A stretch of 64,000 nt of DNA, taken from the NCBI GenBank assembly GCA_039640495.1, contig CP046864.1, positions 3,335,001-3,399,000 on the forward strand, in the 5' to 3' direction. Each line of letters opens with the position of its first letter. The stretch's first letter is position 1. This stretch comes from Rhodobacteraceae bacterium IMCC1335 (GTDB lineage: Bacteria; Pseudomonadota; Alphaproteobacteria; Rhodobacterales; Rhodobacteraceae). A program made the translations under genes and the position numbers. Under the pieces are notes generated by a model. It searched no databases. It was not told where the DNA came from and saw nothing but the letters and a program-made list of their open reading frames with translations. This document shows, in pieces, positions 55,579 to 64,000 of this stretch.

Positions 55579-56723
55579 GTTATCTTGAATACCGCGTTCG
55601 CTCGGTGCCCACTGGGCTGCGCAAAATCCTTTATTTAAACTGGCCTCTGACAATTTTAATCATCAGCACTGCTGGCTTTGGCTTTTTGATGCTTTATTCG
55701 GTGGCCGGCGGGTCGCTACAGCCTTGGGCAGAGCCCCAAATGAAACGCTTTGCGCTTGGCTTTTTGATCATGCTTGTGATCGCGATGACCCCGATCTGGG
55801 TCTGGCGCAACCTATCTTTCGTGGGATATACGCTCTCCCTTATCTTGTTGCTTTTGGTAGAATTATTTGGCGTAAAGGGCATGGGCGCCCAACGCTGGAT
55901 TGATCTAGGCTTTATGCGCTTGCAACCCTCAGAACTTGCAAAAATCACATTGGTCATGGCCTTGGCCGCCTATTATGACATGCTTCCCCGGGCGCGTATA
56001 TCACGCCCGATTTGGGTGATTTTACCGCTGGGTCTTATCCTGCTGCCCACGTTGATCGTCTTGAGCCAACCGGATCTGGGGACCGCCTTGCTTTTGCTAA
56101 TATCGGGCGGCGCTGTCATGTATCTGGCCGGGGTGCATTGGGGATATTTTTTATCGGTTATTGCCGCCGGGGTTGGGTTAGTGACGGCCGTTTTTCAAAG
56201 CCGTGGGAAAGCTTGGCAAATTTTGGAAAACTATCAATATAGGCGTATCGACACGTTTTTAGACCCCGCCAGCGATCCTTTGGGCGCCGGCTATCACATC
56301 ACCCAATCCAAAATCGCGCTGGGATCTGGCGCATGGACTGGCCGCGGTTTTATGCAGGGCACCCAATCTCAATTAAACTTCCTGCCTGAAAAACACACAG
56401 ATTTCATTTTCACAACGCTCGCCGAAGAATTTGGCTTTATCGGCGGCCTGTCGCTGCTGGCCATGTATGTGGCTATATTAATGATCTGTTTGATCGCCGC
56501 GTTGCGCAGCATTGATCGGTTTTCTGGCTTGCTGATCCAAGGCATCTCTGTCACATTTTTCCTGTTTTTTGCCGTCAATATGTCAATGGTGATGGGGATG
56601 GCACCGGTGGTGGGCGTGCCCCTACCTTTGGTAAGCTATGGTGGCTCTGCAATGCTGGTTTTATTGGTAGGTTTTGGGCTAATTCAATCTGCACATGTGC
56701 ATCGACCAAGGGAAAAATTATGA
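55575..56723 (+). CDS. rodA: Rod shape-determining protein RodA (SEDS glycosyltransferase)
   Basis: Polymerises lipid II in partnership with PBP2. 382 residues with about ten membrane helices. SEDS landmarks: QRWIDLGFMRLQPSELAKIT, SQPDLGTALLLLISGGAVMY (with the essential Asp region following W-Q), YQYRRIDTFLDPASDPLGAG, FLPEKHTDFIFTTLAEEFGF and PVVGVPLPLVSYGGSAMLVL. All are intact. Start overlaps mrdA stop, stop overlaps ghrA start, both as ATGA. Confidence 0.96.
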   Translation: MSYLEYRVRSVPTGLRKILYLNWPLTILIISTAGFGFLMLYSVAGGSLQPWAEPQMKRFALGFLIMLVIAMTPIWVWRNLSFVGYTLSLILLLLVELFGVKGMGAQRWIDLGFMRLQPSELAKITLVMALAAYYDMLPRARISRPIWVILPLGLILLPTLIVLSQPDLGTALLLLISGGAVMYLAGVHWGYFLSVIAAGVGLVTAVFQSRGKAWQILENYQYRRIDTFLDPASDPLGAGYHITQSKIALGSGAWTGRGFMQGTQSQLNFLPEKHTDFIFTTLAEEFGFIGGLSLLAMYVAILMICLIAALRSIDRFSGLLIQGISVTFFLFFAVNMSMVMGMAPVVGVPLPLVSYGGSAMLVLLVGFGLIQSAHVHRPREKL

Positions 56724-57652
56724 CCACACACATCCTTTTTAAAGGTGGCCCAAACAGTTGGGAAGACTATGAAATCCCCCTCAGCAACGCCCTTAAGAAA
56801 ACAGGGCTGGAGTATCATCTGGCTGAGGATATTTCCCCCGAGCAGGTAGATTATATCGTTTACGCGCCAAGCAGCAGATTGCACGATTTTAAGCCCTACA
56901 CTCGCTGTAAAGCCGTGCTGTGTTTATGGGCAGGGGTGGAAACCATCATTGGCAATAAAAGCCTGACGATGCCGCTGACCAGAATGGTTGATAGTGGCAT
57001 GACCCAAGGCATGGTCGAATGGGTGACAGGGCATGTGCTTCGCCATCATTTGGGAACGGATGCGCATGTGCTTGGTCAAGATGGTCTCTGGCGCAGCGCC
57101 ATACCACCTTTGGCCAAGGATCGCATAGTTACTGTTTTAGGCCTTGGAGCTTTGGGCGCGGCCTGCGCAACCACGCTGGCGGGTTTGGGGTTTTCGGTTC
57201 GCGGATGGAGTCGGAGGCCAAAAACCATTGAGAATATCACAACGTTTCATGGCGAAGACGGGTTTAACCAAGCGCTCCAAGACACCGAAATAACCGTATT
57301 GCTTTTGCCCTCCACGCCAGAAACGGCAAACACGCTAGATGCTGACGCCTTTTCAAAAATGGCCCCAGGTGCGGTTGTCATCAACCCCGGGCGCGGCCCC
57401 TTGATCGACGATGAGGCGCTTTTACAGGCGCTTGACTCAGGCCACTTGAGCCATGCCACTTTGGACGTATTTCGCGAAGAGCCTTTGCCGGTAACGCATC
57501 AGTTTTGGGCCCATCCCAAGATCACGGTGACGCCCCATATTGCCTCAGCCACGCGCATTGGAACCGCATGCACCGTTATCGTTGAAAACATCCAGCGCGG
57601 CGCGGCCGGCCTGCCCTTCTTGCATCTGGCCGATGCAGCAGCTGGCTATTAG
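56720..57652 (+). CDS. ghrA: Glyoxylate/hydroxypyruvate reductase A-type dehydrogenase
   Basis: 310 residues of the D-isomer-specific 2-hydroxyacid dehydrogenase superfamily, GhrA type: N-terminal ILFKGGPNSWEDYEI, cofactor motif VTVLGLGALGAACATTLAGL, catalytic Arg in VINPGRGPLIDDEALLQALD, Glu in DVFREEPLP and His in VTPHIASATRI. It reduces glyoxylate or hydroxypyruvate with NADPH. It overlaps rodA by four bases, so it is co-expressed with the cell-shape genes, though no functional link is known to me. Glyoxylate reduction might connect it with glycine or phosphoglycolate metabolism elsewhere in the window. Confidence 0.88.
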   Translation: MTTHILFKGGPNSWEDYEIPLSNALKKTGLEYHLAEDISPEQVDYIVYAPSSRLHDFKPYTRCKAVLCLWAGVETIIGNKSLTMPLTRMVDSGMTQGMVEWVTGHVLRHHLGTDAHVLGQDGLWRSAIPPLAKDRIVTVLGLGALGAACATTLAGLGFSVRGWSRRPKTIENITTFHGEDGFNQALQDTEITVLLLPSTPETANTLDADAFSKMAPGAVVINPGRGPLIDDEALLQALDSGHLSHATLDVFREEPLPVTHQFWAHPKITVTPHIASATRIGTACTVIVENIQRGAAGLPFLHLADAAAGY

Positions 57653-57698
57653 CCAACCCGCGCAGCAATGGGTTCAAAAAACACTCAATCGGCATGCT

Positions 57699-60482
57699 TC
57701 ATTCGGCAGCAACCGAGCTGTCTTCTGCTTTTTCAACGCGCACGGCGCTAAATTTAAATTCCGGAATTTTTCCAAAAGGATCCACCGCGGGATTGGTCAG
57801 TATATTGGCTGCCGCTTCCACAAAGGCAAAGGGTAAAAACACCATATCCTCGGCCACAGCGCGATCTGCGCGCGCCATGATCACCAAACTTCCACGTTTG
57901 GTGCTCAGCCGCACCATCCCCCCCGGTGCAACCTGCATTTTTCGCAGGGTTTTTGGGTGCATGGAACAATTGGCCTCGGGCTCAACCGCATCCAGAACTT
58001 TTGCCCGCCGGGTCATCGAACCGGTATGCCAATGCTCCAATTGCCGCCCTGTGGTCAAAATCATCGGATATTCAGCATCGGGCACATCATCCGGGGCGAT
58101 AACATGCGCAGGAGTGAAGCGGGCACGCCCATCCGCGCGCGGAAACCCATCGCCAAACACGATGCTTTGGCCCGGATCCTCTGGGCTTAACGAGGGGTAT
58201 GTCACGGCATTTTCTGACTCCAGCCGATCCCATGTAATATTATTCAGCGAGCCCATATTCAGCTTCATTTCAGCAAAAACCTCTTTGGGGCTGGTATAGC
58301 TCCAATCTAGCCCAAGACGTTTTGCCAATTCGGTTTCAATCCACCAATCTTCCTTTGCCTCGCCCGGGGGCGGCACTGCAGGGCGCCCCATTTGCACTTG
58401 CCGGTTGGTATTGGTCACGGTCCCCGCTTTTTCCGCAAAAGCGCTGGCCGGCAAAATCACATCGGCATAATTCGCGGTTTCAGTCAGAAAAATATCCTGC
58501 ACAACCAAATGCGACAGTTTGGCCAATGCCTTACGGGCATGTTCCACATCCGGGTCAGACATGGCGGGGTTTTCCCCCAAAATATACATGCCATGAATAT
58601 CCCCATCGTGAACCGCATCCATGATTTCTGTCACGGTAAGCCCTTTTTCTGCCGAAAAATCACCCGATTTCCAAACAGAGGTAAATGCGCTGCGCACGCC
58701 ATCATTCGTGACGGTTTGATAATCGGGCAAAAACATCGGGATCAAGCCCGCATCCGAAGCGCCTTGCACATTGTTCTGGCCGCGTAAAGGATGCAAACCC
58801 GAGCCGGGCCGCCCAACTTGGCCCGTCATCAGCGCCAAGGAAATCAAGCAGCGGCTGTTATCCGTACCATGGATATGCTGCGACACGCCCATACCCCAGA
58901 AAATCATGCCCGCCTTTGCACCCGCAAAGCAACGCGCCACAGCGCGCAAAATCTCCGCGTCAATGCCACAAATACCCGCCATTTTTTCGGGGCTGAAATC
59001 TTTCAAATGGGCTTTTTCCGCCTCCCAATTCTCGGTATAGGCTTCGATATATTGCTGGTCGTACAGCTCTTCTTCAACGATCACATGCATGATCGCATTC
59101 AGCATCGAGACATCCGCGCCGGGACGGAATTGCAGCATATGCGTTGCAAACCGCTTCAAAGCCTGCCCGCGAGGATCCATCACAATCAGCTTGCCGCCGC
59201 GTTTGGTAAATTGTTTGAAATATGTGGCGGCAACGGGATGGTTTTCAATCGGGTTGGCGCCAATCACAATCGCCACATCGGCATTTTCAATTTCGTTAAA
59301 CGTCGCCGTAACCGCGCCCGATCCAACATTTTCCAAAAGCGCCGACACCGAAGAGGCATGGCATAGCCGAGTGCAGTGATCAACATTGTTATGCCCAAAG
59401 CCCTGACGGATCATTTTCTGAAACAAATACGCCTCTTCATTGGTGCATTTGGCGCTGCCAAACCCGGCCACGGCCCGCCCACCATGCTCAGATCGTAGGT
59501 TAAGCAAACCAGAAGCCGCCGCGTCTAGCGCCTCATCCCAACTGGCTTCGCGGAATACCTCCTGCCAATCATCAGGGCTCACATTCAAACCTTTTGCAGG
59601 GGCATCATCACGGCGAATGAGCGGTTTGGTCAGACGGTGGCTGTGATGGATATAATCAAACCCAAAGCGGCCCTTGACGCAAAGACGCCCCTCATTGGCT
59701 GGCCCATTTATTCCTTCAACAAATTTCACTTTATCGTTTTTAACCTTCAAGCTGATCTGACAGCCGACACCGCAGAAGGGGCATATACTGTCCACCTCCC
59801 GGTCATAATCTTGGCTATCGCCGGTTTGATCCTCATCAAGCACAGTGGCCGGCATTAAGGCGCCAGTGGGGCAGGCTTGCACGCATTCGCCGCACGCAAC
59901 GCAAGTGCTGTCACCCATCGGATCGGCAAAATCAAACGTGGGATAACTGTCATGGCCGCGCCCAGCCATACCAATCACATCGTTCACTTGCACTTCGCGG
60001 CAGGCGCGCACGCATAACCCGCATTGAATGCACGCATCCAGGTTCACCCGCATCGCCAGATGACTGTCATCCAATAAAGGAACCCGCTCTGGCTCCAACG
60101 CGGGCAACCGGCTGTCTTGCACCGAATGCAGATCGGCCATATCCCATAAATGGCTCGATTTATCGTGGGCCTTTTCGCGCGCGGGTTGATCGGCAAGCAG
60201 CATTTCAACAACCATTTTCTGCGCAGAACTGGCGCGCTGAGAATTCGTTGTCACCACCATTCCTTCTTGCGGCTCGCGGATACAAGAGGCGGCCAGCGTG
60301 CGCTCTCCTTCGATTTCCACCATACAGGCGCGACAATTGCCATCCGGCCGATAGCCAGGCGCAGGTTTGTGGCACAAATGCGGGATCACCAATCCTTGAC
60401 CATTGGCCACTTCCCAAATGGTCATACCCGGCGCAGCGGAAGCCGGCTGCCCGTCAAGCGTAAAATGAATGGTGTCAGACAT
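57699..60482 (-). CDS. fdhF: Formate dehydrogenase alpha subunit (molybdenum, cysteine type)
   Basis: 927 residues. N-terminal [2Fe-2S] domain (HLCHKPAPGYRPDGNCRACM, residues ~37-56), then a His-containing [4Fe-4S] region, a ferredoxin-like domain with two clusters (CIQCGLCVRACREV and CVACGECVQACPTGAL, residues ~150-215), the catalytic [4Fe-4S] motif CPFCGVGCQISL, and the molybdopterin domain where Cys in VDHCTRLCHASSV is the metal ligand, so no selenocysteine. A molybdopterin dinucleotide-binding domain ends the protein (TTGRQLEHWHTGSMTRR). Oxidises formate, which arises from one-carbon units of methylglycine breakdown. The beta and gamma (NADH-linked) subunits and fdhD are not adjacent. AAGGAGG lies 6 bases before the ATG. 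Confidence 0.93.
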   Translation of the reverse strand: MSDTIHFTLDGQPASAAPGMTIWEVANGQGLVIPHLCHKPAPGYRPDGNCRACMVEIEGERTLAASCIREPQEGMVVTTNSQRASSAQKMVVEMLLADQPAREKAHDKSSHLWDMADLHSVQDSRLPALEPERVPLLDDSHLAMRVNLDACIQCGLCVRACREVQVNDVIGMAGRGHDSYPTFDFADPMGDSTCVACGECVQACPTGALMPATVLDEDQTGDSQDYDREVDSICPFCGVGCQISLKVKNDKVKFVEGINGPANEGRLCVKGRFGFDYIHHSHRLTKPLIRRDDAPAKGLNVSPDDWQEVFREASWDEALDAAASGLLNLRSEHGGRAVAGFGSAKCTNEEAYLFQKMIRQGFGHNNVDHCTRLCHASSVSALLENVGSGAVTATFNEIENADVAIVIGANPIENHPVAATYFKQFTKRGGKLIVMDPRGQALKRFATHMLQFRPGADVSMLNAIMHVIVEEELYDQQYIEAYTENWEAEKAHLKDFSPEKMAGICGIDAEILRAVARCFAGAKAGMIFWGMGVSQHIHGTDNSRCLISLALMTGQVGRPGSGLHPLRGQNNVQGASDAGLIPMFLPDYQTVTNDGVRSAFTSVWKSGDFSAEKGLTVTEIMDAVHDGDIHGMYILGENPAMSDPDVEHARKALAKLSHLVVQDIFLTETANYADVILPASAFAEKAGTVTNTNRQVQMGRPAVPPPGEAKEDWWIETELAKRLGLDWSYTSPKEVFAEMKLNMGSLNNITWDRLESENAVTYPSLSPEDPGQSIVFGDGFPRADGRARFTPAHVIAPDDVPDAEYPMILTTGRQLEHWHTGSMTRRAKVLDAVEPEANCSMHPKTLRKMQVAPGGMVRLSTKRGSLVIMARADRAVAEDMVFLPFAFVEAAANILTNPAVDPFGKIPEFKFSAVRVEKAEDSSVAAE

Positions 60483-60779
60483 GAGATGCCTCCTTAATCT
60501 GTTATCTTTCTACACCATAGCCACCGCAAAAAGAGAGCGCCAATCCCGACACTGGGGCATGTTTTTGCGCCAAGCCTGTTTCCGATAGGCGTCATTTTTT
60601 ACGATTTGTCCCCGTTTAACGCACCCAGTAATGATGTTTTTTTGCATGGGCAGAAGGCGCAAATCAAACACAACACGCATCAGAAAACCGCTAACCCCCC
60701 TCTCACAGATTGCTTAGATAAGGGTTTCCTTCCTGTCGCTTTCATGATTTCATCGCAGGCTTCGAATAAGGAAGTCACA

Positions 60780-61436
60780 ATGCAAACGGTCACAATCATA
60801 CGCCATGGCCAGGCCAATACCGGCGCCCGCGACGAGGCCAGCTATGACAAGTTGAGCGCGCTTGGGCATCAGCAAGCGCGCTGGCTTGGTGCCCATCTCA
60901 AAGATACATCTATGCCGTTTCAAAAGATCATTTCGGGAACTTTAAAGCGCCAAATCGAAACCGCCAAAGGCGTGAATCAATTTGATCTGCCCCATCTGCA
61001 GGATGCCCGTTTAAACGAGCTAAATTATTTCGGCATGGCAGACTGTCTAAAGCGCGCGCATAACATTCCATATCCTGAAACCCAAACCGCTTTTGCACAG
61101 CATCTGCAAACCATGCTTGAATATTGGAAAGCCGACAAATTGGATCCAGCTTTGGAAAGCTATACCTCTTTCCATCAGCGCATTAGATCGGTGATTTTAG
61201 AAGGTTTGGCCTCACAAACGCCTAGCTTATTGGTATCCTCAACAGGCGTTATCGCATCATTAGCGGGCGACACGCTGAACACTGACGCAGCGCATCGCGT
61301 CAAATTATTTATGGCGGTTGGTCATACCAGCCTGAGCCAATTTCAACTTATCAATGCAGATCTTACGCTCACCCAATTTGGGGCAAAGCCGCATCTGGAA
61401 CCTGCCGATCGAACCAATGCCCAAACCTATATTTAG
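60780..61436 (+). CDS. Histidine phosphatase (phosphoglycerate mutase-like) family protein
   Basis: 218 residues. The phosphohistidine motif TIIRHGQANTG is at the N-terminus and the second catalytic His is in MAVGHTSLSQFQLI; Arg residues after SGTLKRQIETAKG and a Glu in RLNELNYFGM complete the usual pocket. The domain covers the whole protein. Substrate unknown; the family includes phosphoglycerate mutases and broad acid phosphatases. The ATG at 60780 is preferred because AAGGAAG lies just upstream; the frame extended to 60606 has no site. The saccharopine dehydrogenase gene starts 8 bases downstream, so the two form an operon. Confidence 0.87.
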   Translation: MQTVTIIRHGQANTGARDEASYDKLSALGHQQARWLGAHLKDTSMPFQKIISGTLKRQIETAKGVNQFDLPHLQDARLNELNYFGMADCLKRAHNIPYPETQTAFAQHLQTMLEYWKADKLDPALESYTSFHQRIRSVILEGLASQTPSLLVSSTGVIASLAGDTLNTDAAHRVKLFMAVGHTSLSQFQLINADLTLTQFGAKPHLEPADRTNAQTYI

Positions 61437-61444
61437 GTAAAAAA

Positions 61445-62509
61445 ATGACCCATTTATGGCTACGCGCCGAACAACGCGCCAATGAACAACGGGTGCCGCT
61501 GACTCCAAAAGGAGCGCAGCATTTAAGAAATATGGGGATGAACATCACGGTTGAGGCAAGCGATAAACGCTGCTTTAGCATGGATGACTATGCCAAAGCC
61601 GGATGCCAAATCGCGGATCACGCCAGCTGGCCGGGCGCCCCGCGCGACGCGTTCATATTGGGATTAAAAGAATTACCTCAAACCAAAGACGCCCTGCTTC
61701 ATCGCCATATTATGTTCGGCCATGCCTACAAAGGCCAACATGCTGGGCAGGCTCTTTTAAACAGGTTCAAAGCCGGAGGCGGGCTTTTGCTGGATCTTGA
61801 ATATTTGGTTGATACCAAAAACCGGCGCGTTGCAGCTTTTGGCTATTGGGCTGGTTATGCAGGGGCCGCTGTGGCGCTGAAATGTTGGGCGGCGCAAGAA
61901 CGCGGCAAGATTTGCCAAAAGTTAGACGCATATCAAAATAATCAGGCGCTGCTGAATGATCTTCGTAAGACGCTTTCTGGGGTGAAGATGGCCCCCCCCA
62001 CGGGCTTGGTGATCGGGGCTTTGGGACGCGTGGGGGCCGGGGTAAGCGATTTATGCGATGCGCTGGGCCTGAAAATCACCAAATGGGATTTAGACGACAC
62101 GGCAGGACGCGCTGAATTTCCACAGATCTTGCAACATTCCATTCTGTTCAATTGTATCTTAGCGCAGTCCGGCGCACCCGTGTTTTTGGATAAGGCCAGC
62201 GTGGCGCAACCCCGTTTGCTGCGCGTGGTGGCAGATATCGCTTGCGACCCAGATAGCGATTACAACCCGCTACCTATTTACACACAGGCCACCGATTGGG
62301 ACAAACCAGCGCAGCGGATCGCAAAGACCCCGGTATTAGACGTGATGGCCATCGACAATCTGCCATCGCTTTTACCCCGCGAAAGCTCTGAAGATTTTGC
62401 CCAGCAATTGCGGCCCTATTTAGAGCAGCTCTTGGCAGAAAACTCAGATGAAAATAGCGTTTGGAGCCGTGCCAAAACGACATATCGCCATCATATTGCA
62501 CAGCTTTAG
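61445..62509 (+). CDS. Saccharopine dehydrogenase (NAD, lysine-forming type)
   Basis: 354 residues, similar to fungal LYS1-type saccharopine dehydrogenase: LWLRAEQRANEQRVPLTPKG at the N-terminus with the conserved R..E.R.. substrate contacts, the ILGLKELPQTKDALLHRHIM segment (catalytic Lys and His region), YLVDTKNRRVAAFGYWAGYA, then a Rossmann motif LVIGALGRVGAGVSDLCDAL and VVADIACDPDSDYNPLPIYT. It interconverts saccharopine with lysine and 2-oxoglutarate; in alphaproteobacteria its role may be lysine degradation. It follows the phosphatase gene by 8 bases. No partner lysine-ketoglutarate reductase is seen. Confidence 0.92.
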   Translation: MTHLWLRAEQRANEQRVPLTPKGAQHLRNMGMNITVEASDKRCFSMDDYAKAGCQIADHASWPGAPRDAFILGLKELPQTKDALLHRHIMFGHAYKGQHAGQALLNRFKAGGGLLLDLEYLVDTKNRRVAAFGYWAGYAGAAVALKCWAAQERGKICQKLDAYQNNQALLNDLRKTLSGVKMAPPTGLVIGALGRVGAGVSDLCDALGLKITKWDLDDTAGRAEFPQILQHSILFNCILAQSGAPVFLDKASVAQPRLLRVVADIACDPDSDYNPLPIYTQATDWDKPAQRIAKTPVLDVMAIDNLPSLLPRESSEDFAQQLRPYLEQLLAENSDENSVWSRAKTTYRHHIAQL

Positions 62510-62650
62510 CACGCGACACTAGAAGGCTTCCCCAGATTGAGCCTACAAAGTCTGCAAGATTGCTTGAATGGCCCCGGCGATCAAGAAAGACATCGCGCAC
62601 AACGCAGCCCAGATTCGTCTATTGGTGCGGCTTAAGCACAAAGTCTCTGG

Positions 62651-63379
62651 CTAAAAAAGCCGGTAATACAGCCAGTCTGGCAGAAAATTTGCTGCGCGGA
62701 ACAGTAGGCTAAAGAAGGTTGGAAAACTCTTTTTAAACCGGTGGCTCTGCATATGGGCCAACATGATCTTAGCAGCCTGCTCCGGCGACATAATATAAGG
62801 CATGTTAAACTTATTTTTATCGGTCAGGCGGGTTTTGATATATCCAGGGTTTGCCAATTGGACGCACACACCGCTCTGCCTGAGATCGCAATAAAGCGAT
62901 TCAGCCAAGGTCATCAAGCCCGCCTTTGACGCATTATATCCAATCGCGCTTGGCAATCCGCGAAACCCGCCAATACTGCCGGTAATCACAATATGCCCGC
63001 TATCCTTGGCAACAAATTGCGGCACAACTTGCCCCAAAACCCGAGCCGCGCCAGTGAAGTTAACATCACACATGGCAATGGTCTGCTCAACATGCCAAGC
63101 TTGCGCCGCAAAGGGCCAATACACCCCCGCCAAATAAACCAAACCATCCAGTGACCCGGCGGCCTGGGCGGCGCGCTCAACGCTGTCCATATCACACACA
63201 TCAATCGGAACCACCTCGGCCTGCCCGGGCAAGCTTTCCGCCAGTGCATGCAAAGCCTCTTCGTTGCGCGCCGATAAGATCAAATCTGCGCCGGCGGCGC
63301 TGAGTTCATGCGCTAAAGCTGCGCCCAGTCCTTCGCTGGCGCCAATCAGCCAATACCGTTTAGACTTAAAATCTCTCAT
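62651..63379 (-). CDS. Short-chain dehydrogenase/reductase
   Basis: 242 residues, classical SDR. Cofactor motif WLIGASEGLGAALAHELSAA (TGxxxGxG variant) at residues ~10-29, a NAG-like motif LVYLAGVYWPF, the catalytic Ser in IVITGSIGGFRG, the YxxxK pair in YNASKAGLMTLAES, and PGYIKTRLTDK after it. The hydrophobic C-terminal end (FSLLFRAANFLPDWLYY) may touch the membrane. Substrate unknown. Its start overlaps the stop of the transporter gene in ATGA (63376-63379), so the two are coupled. Confidence 0.88.
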   Translation of the reverse strand: MRDFKSKRYWLIGASEGLGAALAHELSAAGADLILSARNEEALHALAESLPGQAEVVPIDVCDMDSVERAAQAAGSLDGLVYLAGVYWPFAAQAWHVEQTIAMCDVNFTGAARVLGQVVPQFVAKDSGHIVITGSIGGFRGLPSAIGYNASKAGLMTLAESLYCDLRQSGVCVQLANPGYIKTRLTDKNKFNMPYIMSPEQAAKIMLAHMQSHRFKKSFPTFFSLLFRAANFLPDWLYYRLF

Positions 63380-64000
63380 TTTCTATGCCCTTGCATCGGC
63401 AATCGCACCAATGCGACTATTGCCAAAATCTTCAGGAGACAGGGCAAAAGCGCATACCCCGCTGATAAAGCAGTTAGTCCCTTTTGTGCATTTGTCAGCC
63501 CCGGTTGATACCCAAACCATTCAAGCAGGGGCAAAACCAACACCGCGGCAAAGGCCAACGTCATTTTGGACACAAAATTCCAAAGCCCAAACCCAATCTC
63601 TGCACCGTTAGAACGCTGTGCCAAATGGCTTGCAAAAAGCGCCGGCAGCAGCGTCATATCAGCCCCCAGCGTCGCACCGCTTACCAACGAGATAAGCGCA
63701 AAGGCATAAATTTGACCTTCCTGCAAAAAATAGGCGTAAAAAAAACCTATAATCGCCGCGCTCATTGCCAGAAGCAAAACTTGCTTTGGTCCAAAATGCG
63801 CTGCCAAATAAGTCCAAATGGGGGCTGAGACAGCCGCAGCCAAAAAGAATAGGATCAATAACGCTCCGGCCCAATCTGCCGCGCCCAACCGGCTTTCCAC
63901 ATAGAATAAAAATAAAGTCGAGCTCACCGCCACGGGTGCAGAGTTCAACATCGCAAGCAGCAGAAAATGGCGTAATTGGCGATCTGAGAGAACCGCAGCT
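63376..64000 (-). CDS. Major facilitator/GPH-type transporter, C-terminal part (5' end outside window)
   Basis: The frame is open to the end of the window; an internal Met at 63951 is not the true start, since residues before it (AAVLSDRQLRHFLLLAM) fit the family. About 208 residues are visible with six membrane helices, for example SSTLFLFYVESRLGAADWAG, ALLILFFLAAAVSAPIW and FALISLVSGATLGADMTLL. The PIWTYLAAHFGPKQVLL loop is the conserved inter-helix motif of the glycoside-pentoside-hexuronide (MelB-like) branch of MFS symporters. Substrate unknown. Coupled to the short-chain dehydrogenase. Confidence 0.8.
   Translation of the reverse strand, partial: AAVLSDRQLRHFLLLAMLNSAPVAVSSTLFLFYVESRLGAADWAGALLILFFLAAAVSAPIWTYLAAHFGPKQVLLLAMSAAIIGFFYAYFLQEGQIYAFALISLVSGATLGADMTLLPALFASHLAQRSNGAEIGFGLWNFVSKMTLAFAAVLVLPLLEWFGYQPGLTNAQKGLTALSAGYALLPCLLKILAIVALVRLPMQGHRK

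Noticed and set aside
57699..60482. Selenocysteine formate dehydrogenase
   Set aside because: The metal-ligand position reads Cys in VDHCTRLCH; no in-frame TGA is present.

Overview
The window looks like a chromosomal segment of a marine alphaproteobacterium of the Rhodobacterales (Roseobacter group). This rests on several gene families that I know mainly or often from that group (DUF1523, DUF5665 and DUF1643 small proteins, Roseobacter-type IolE/IolD and a lone multi-[Fe-S] formate dehydrogenase alpha subunit), on the gene orders rpsO-pnp and mreBCD-mrdA-rodA, and on the codon use. I cannot name a genus. No tRNA, rRNA, CRISPR array, insertion sequence or prophage was recognised.

Layout. 1-4.1 kb: the end of a lytic transglycosylase gene and smc (minus strand), whose frame breaks near its end. 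4.1-9 kb: GNAT acetyltransferase, small lipoprotein, FadR-type regulator, DUF1523 protein, creatinase and a CbbR-like LysR regulator. 9.6-11.5 kb: rpe - redoxin - gph. 11.6-18 kb: kynurenine-formamidase-like hydrolase divergent from a succinate-semialdehyde dehydrogenase, then EamA transporter, truB, DUF1643, a DUF5665 gene with no usable start codon, and an RTX-repeat protein. 18.1-20.8 kb: rpsO-pnp. 21-27.7 kb: aldehyde dehydrogenase, a dimethylglycine-dehydrogenase-like enzyme paired with a non-pyrrolysine MttB-family methyltransferase, and a divergent LysR regulator.

27.7-47.6 kb is a large inositol catabolism and uptake region: two Gfo/Idh/MocA dehydrogenases, iolB, a 2-hydroxyacid dehydrogenase, iolD, iolE, two more TIM-barrel isomerase/dehydratase genes, a beta-hydroxyacid dehydrogenase, a MocE-like Rieske protein, a second iolB-like gene, iolC, an iolJ-like aldolase, a LacI regulator (frame broken by one base) and an ABC sugar importer (binding protein, permease, ATPase). 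Three near-identical palindromes with the core GCAACCGGTTGC lie in the three divergent intergenic spaces of this region and very probably are operators of that LacI protein. The region is interrupted at 37.45-39.1 kb by a low-GC patch holding the 3' end of a nonribosomal peptide synthetase (condensation-domain tail plus carrier domain) followed directly by a clpP paralogue. This looks like the remnant of a natural-product cluster of the type in which ClpP is the target or resistance factor.

47.8-64 kb: a small lipoprotein, a second dimethylglycine/sarcosine-dehydrogenase-like enzyme, the cell-shape operon mreB-mreC-mreD-mrdA-rodA with ghrA overlapping its end, formate dehydrogenase alpha subunit, histidine phosphatase, saccharopine dehydrogenase, a short-chain dehydrogenase and the C-terminal part of a major-facilitator transporter.

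Taken together the accessory genes describe a cell that lives on small organic osmolytes and polyols: creatine to sarcosine, methylated glycines to one-carbon units and formate, and inositols to central metabolism. Two genes (smc, lacI) are broken by single-base losses in homopolymers and a third (DUF5665) may be similar, so sequence error must be weighed before any of them is called a true mutation.
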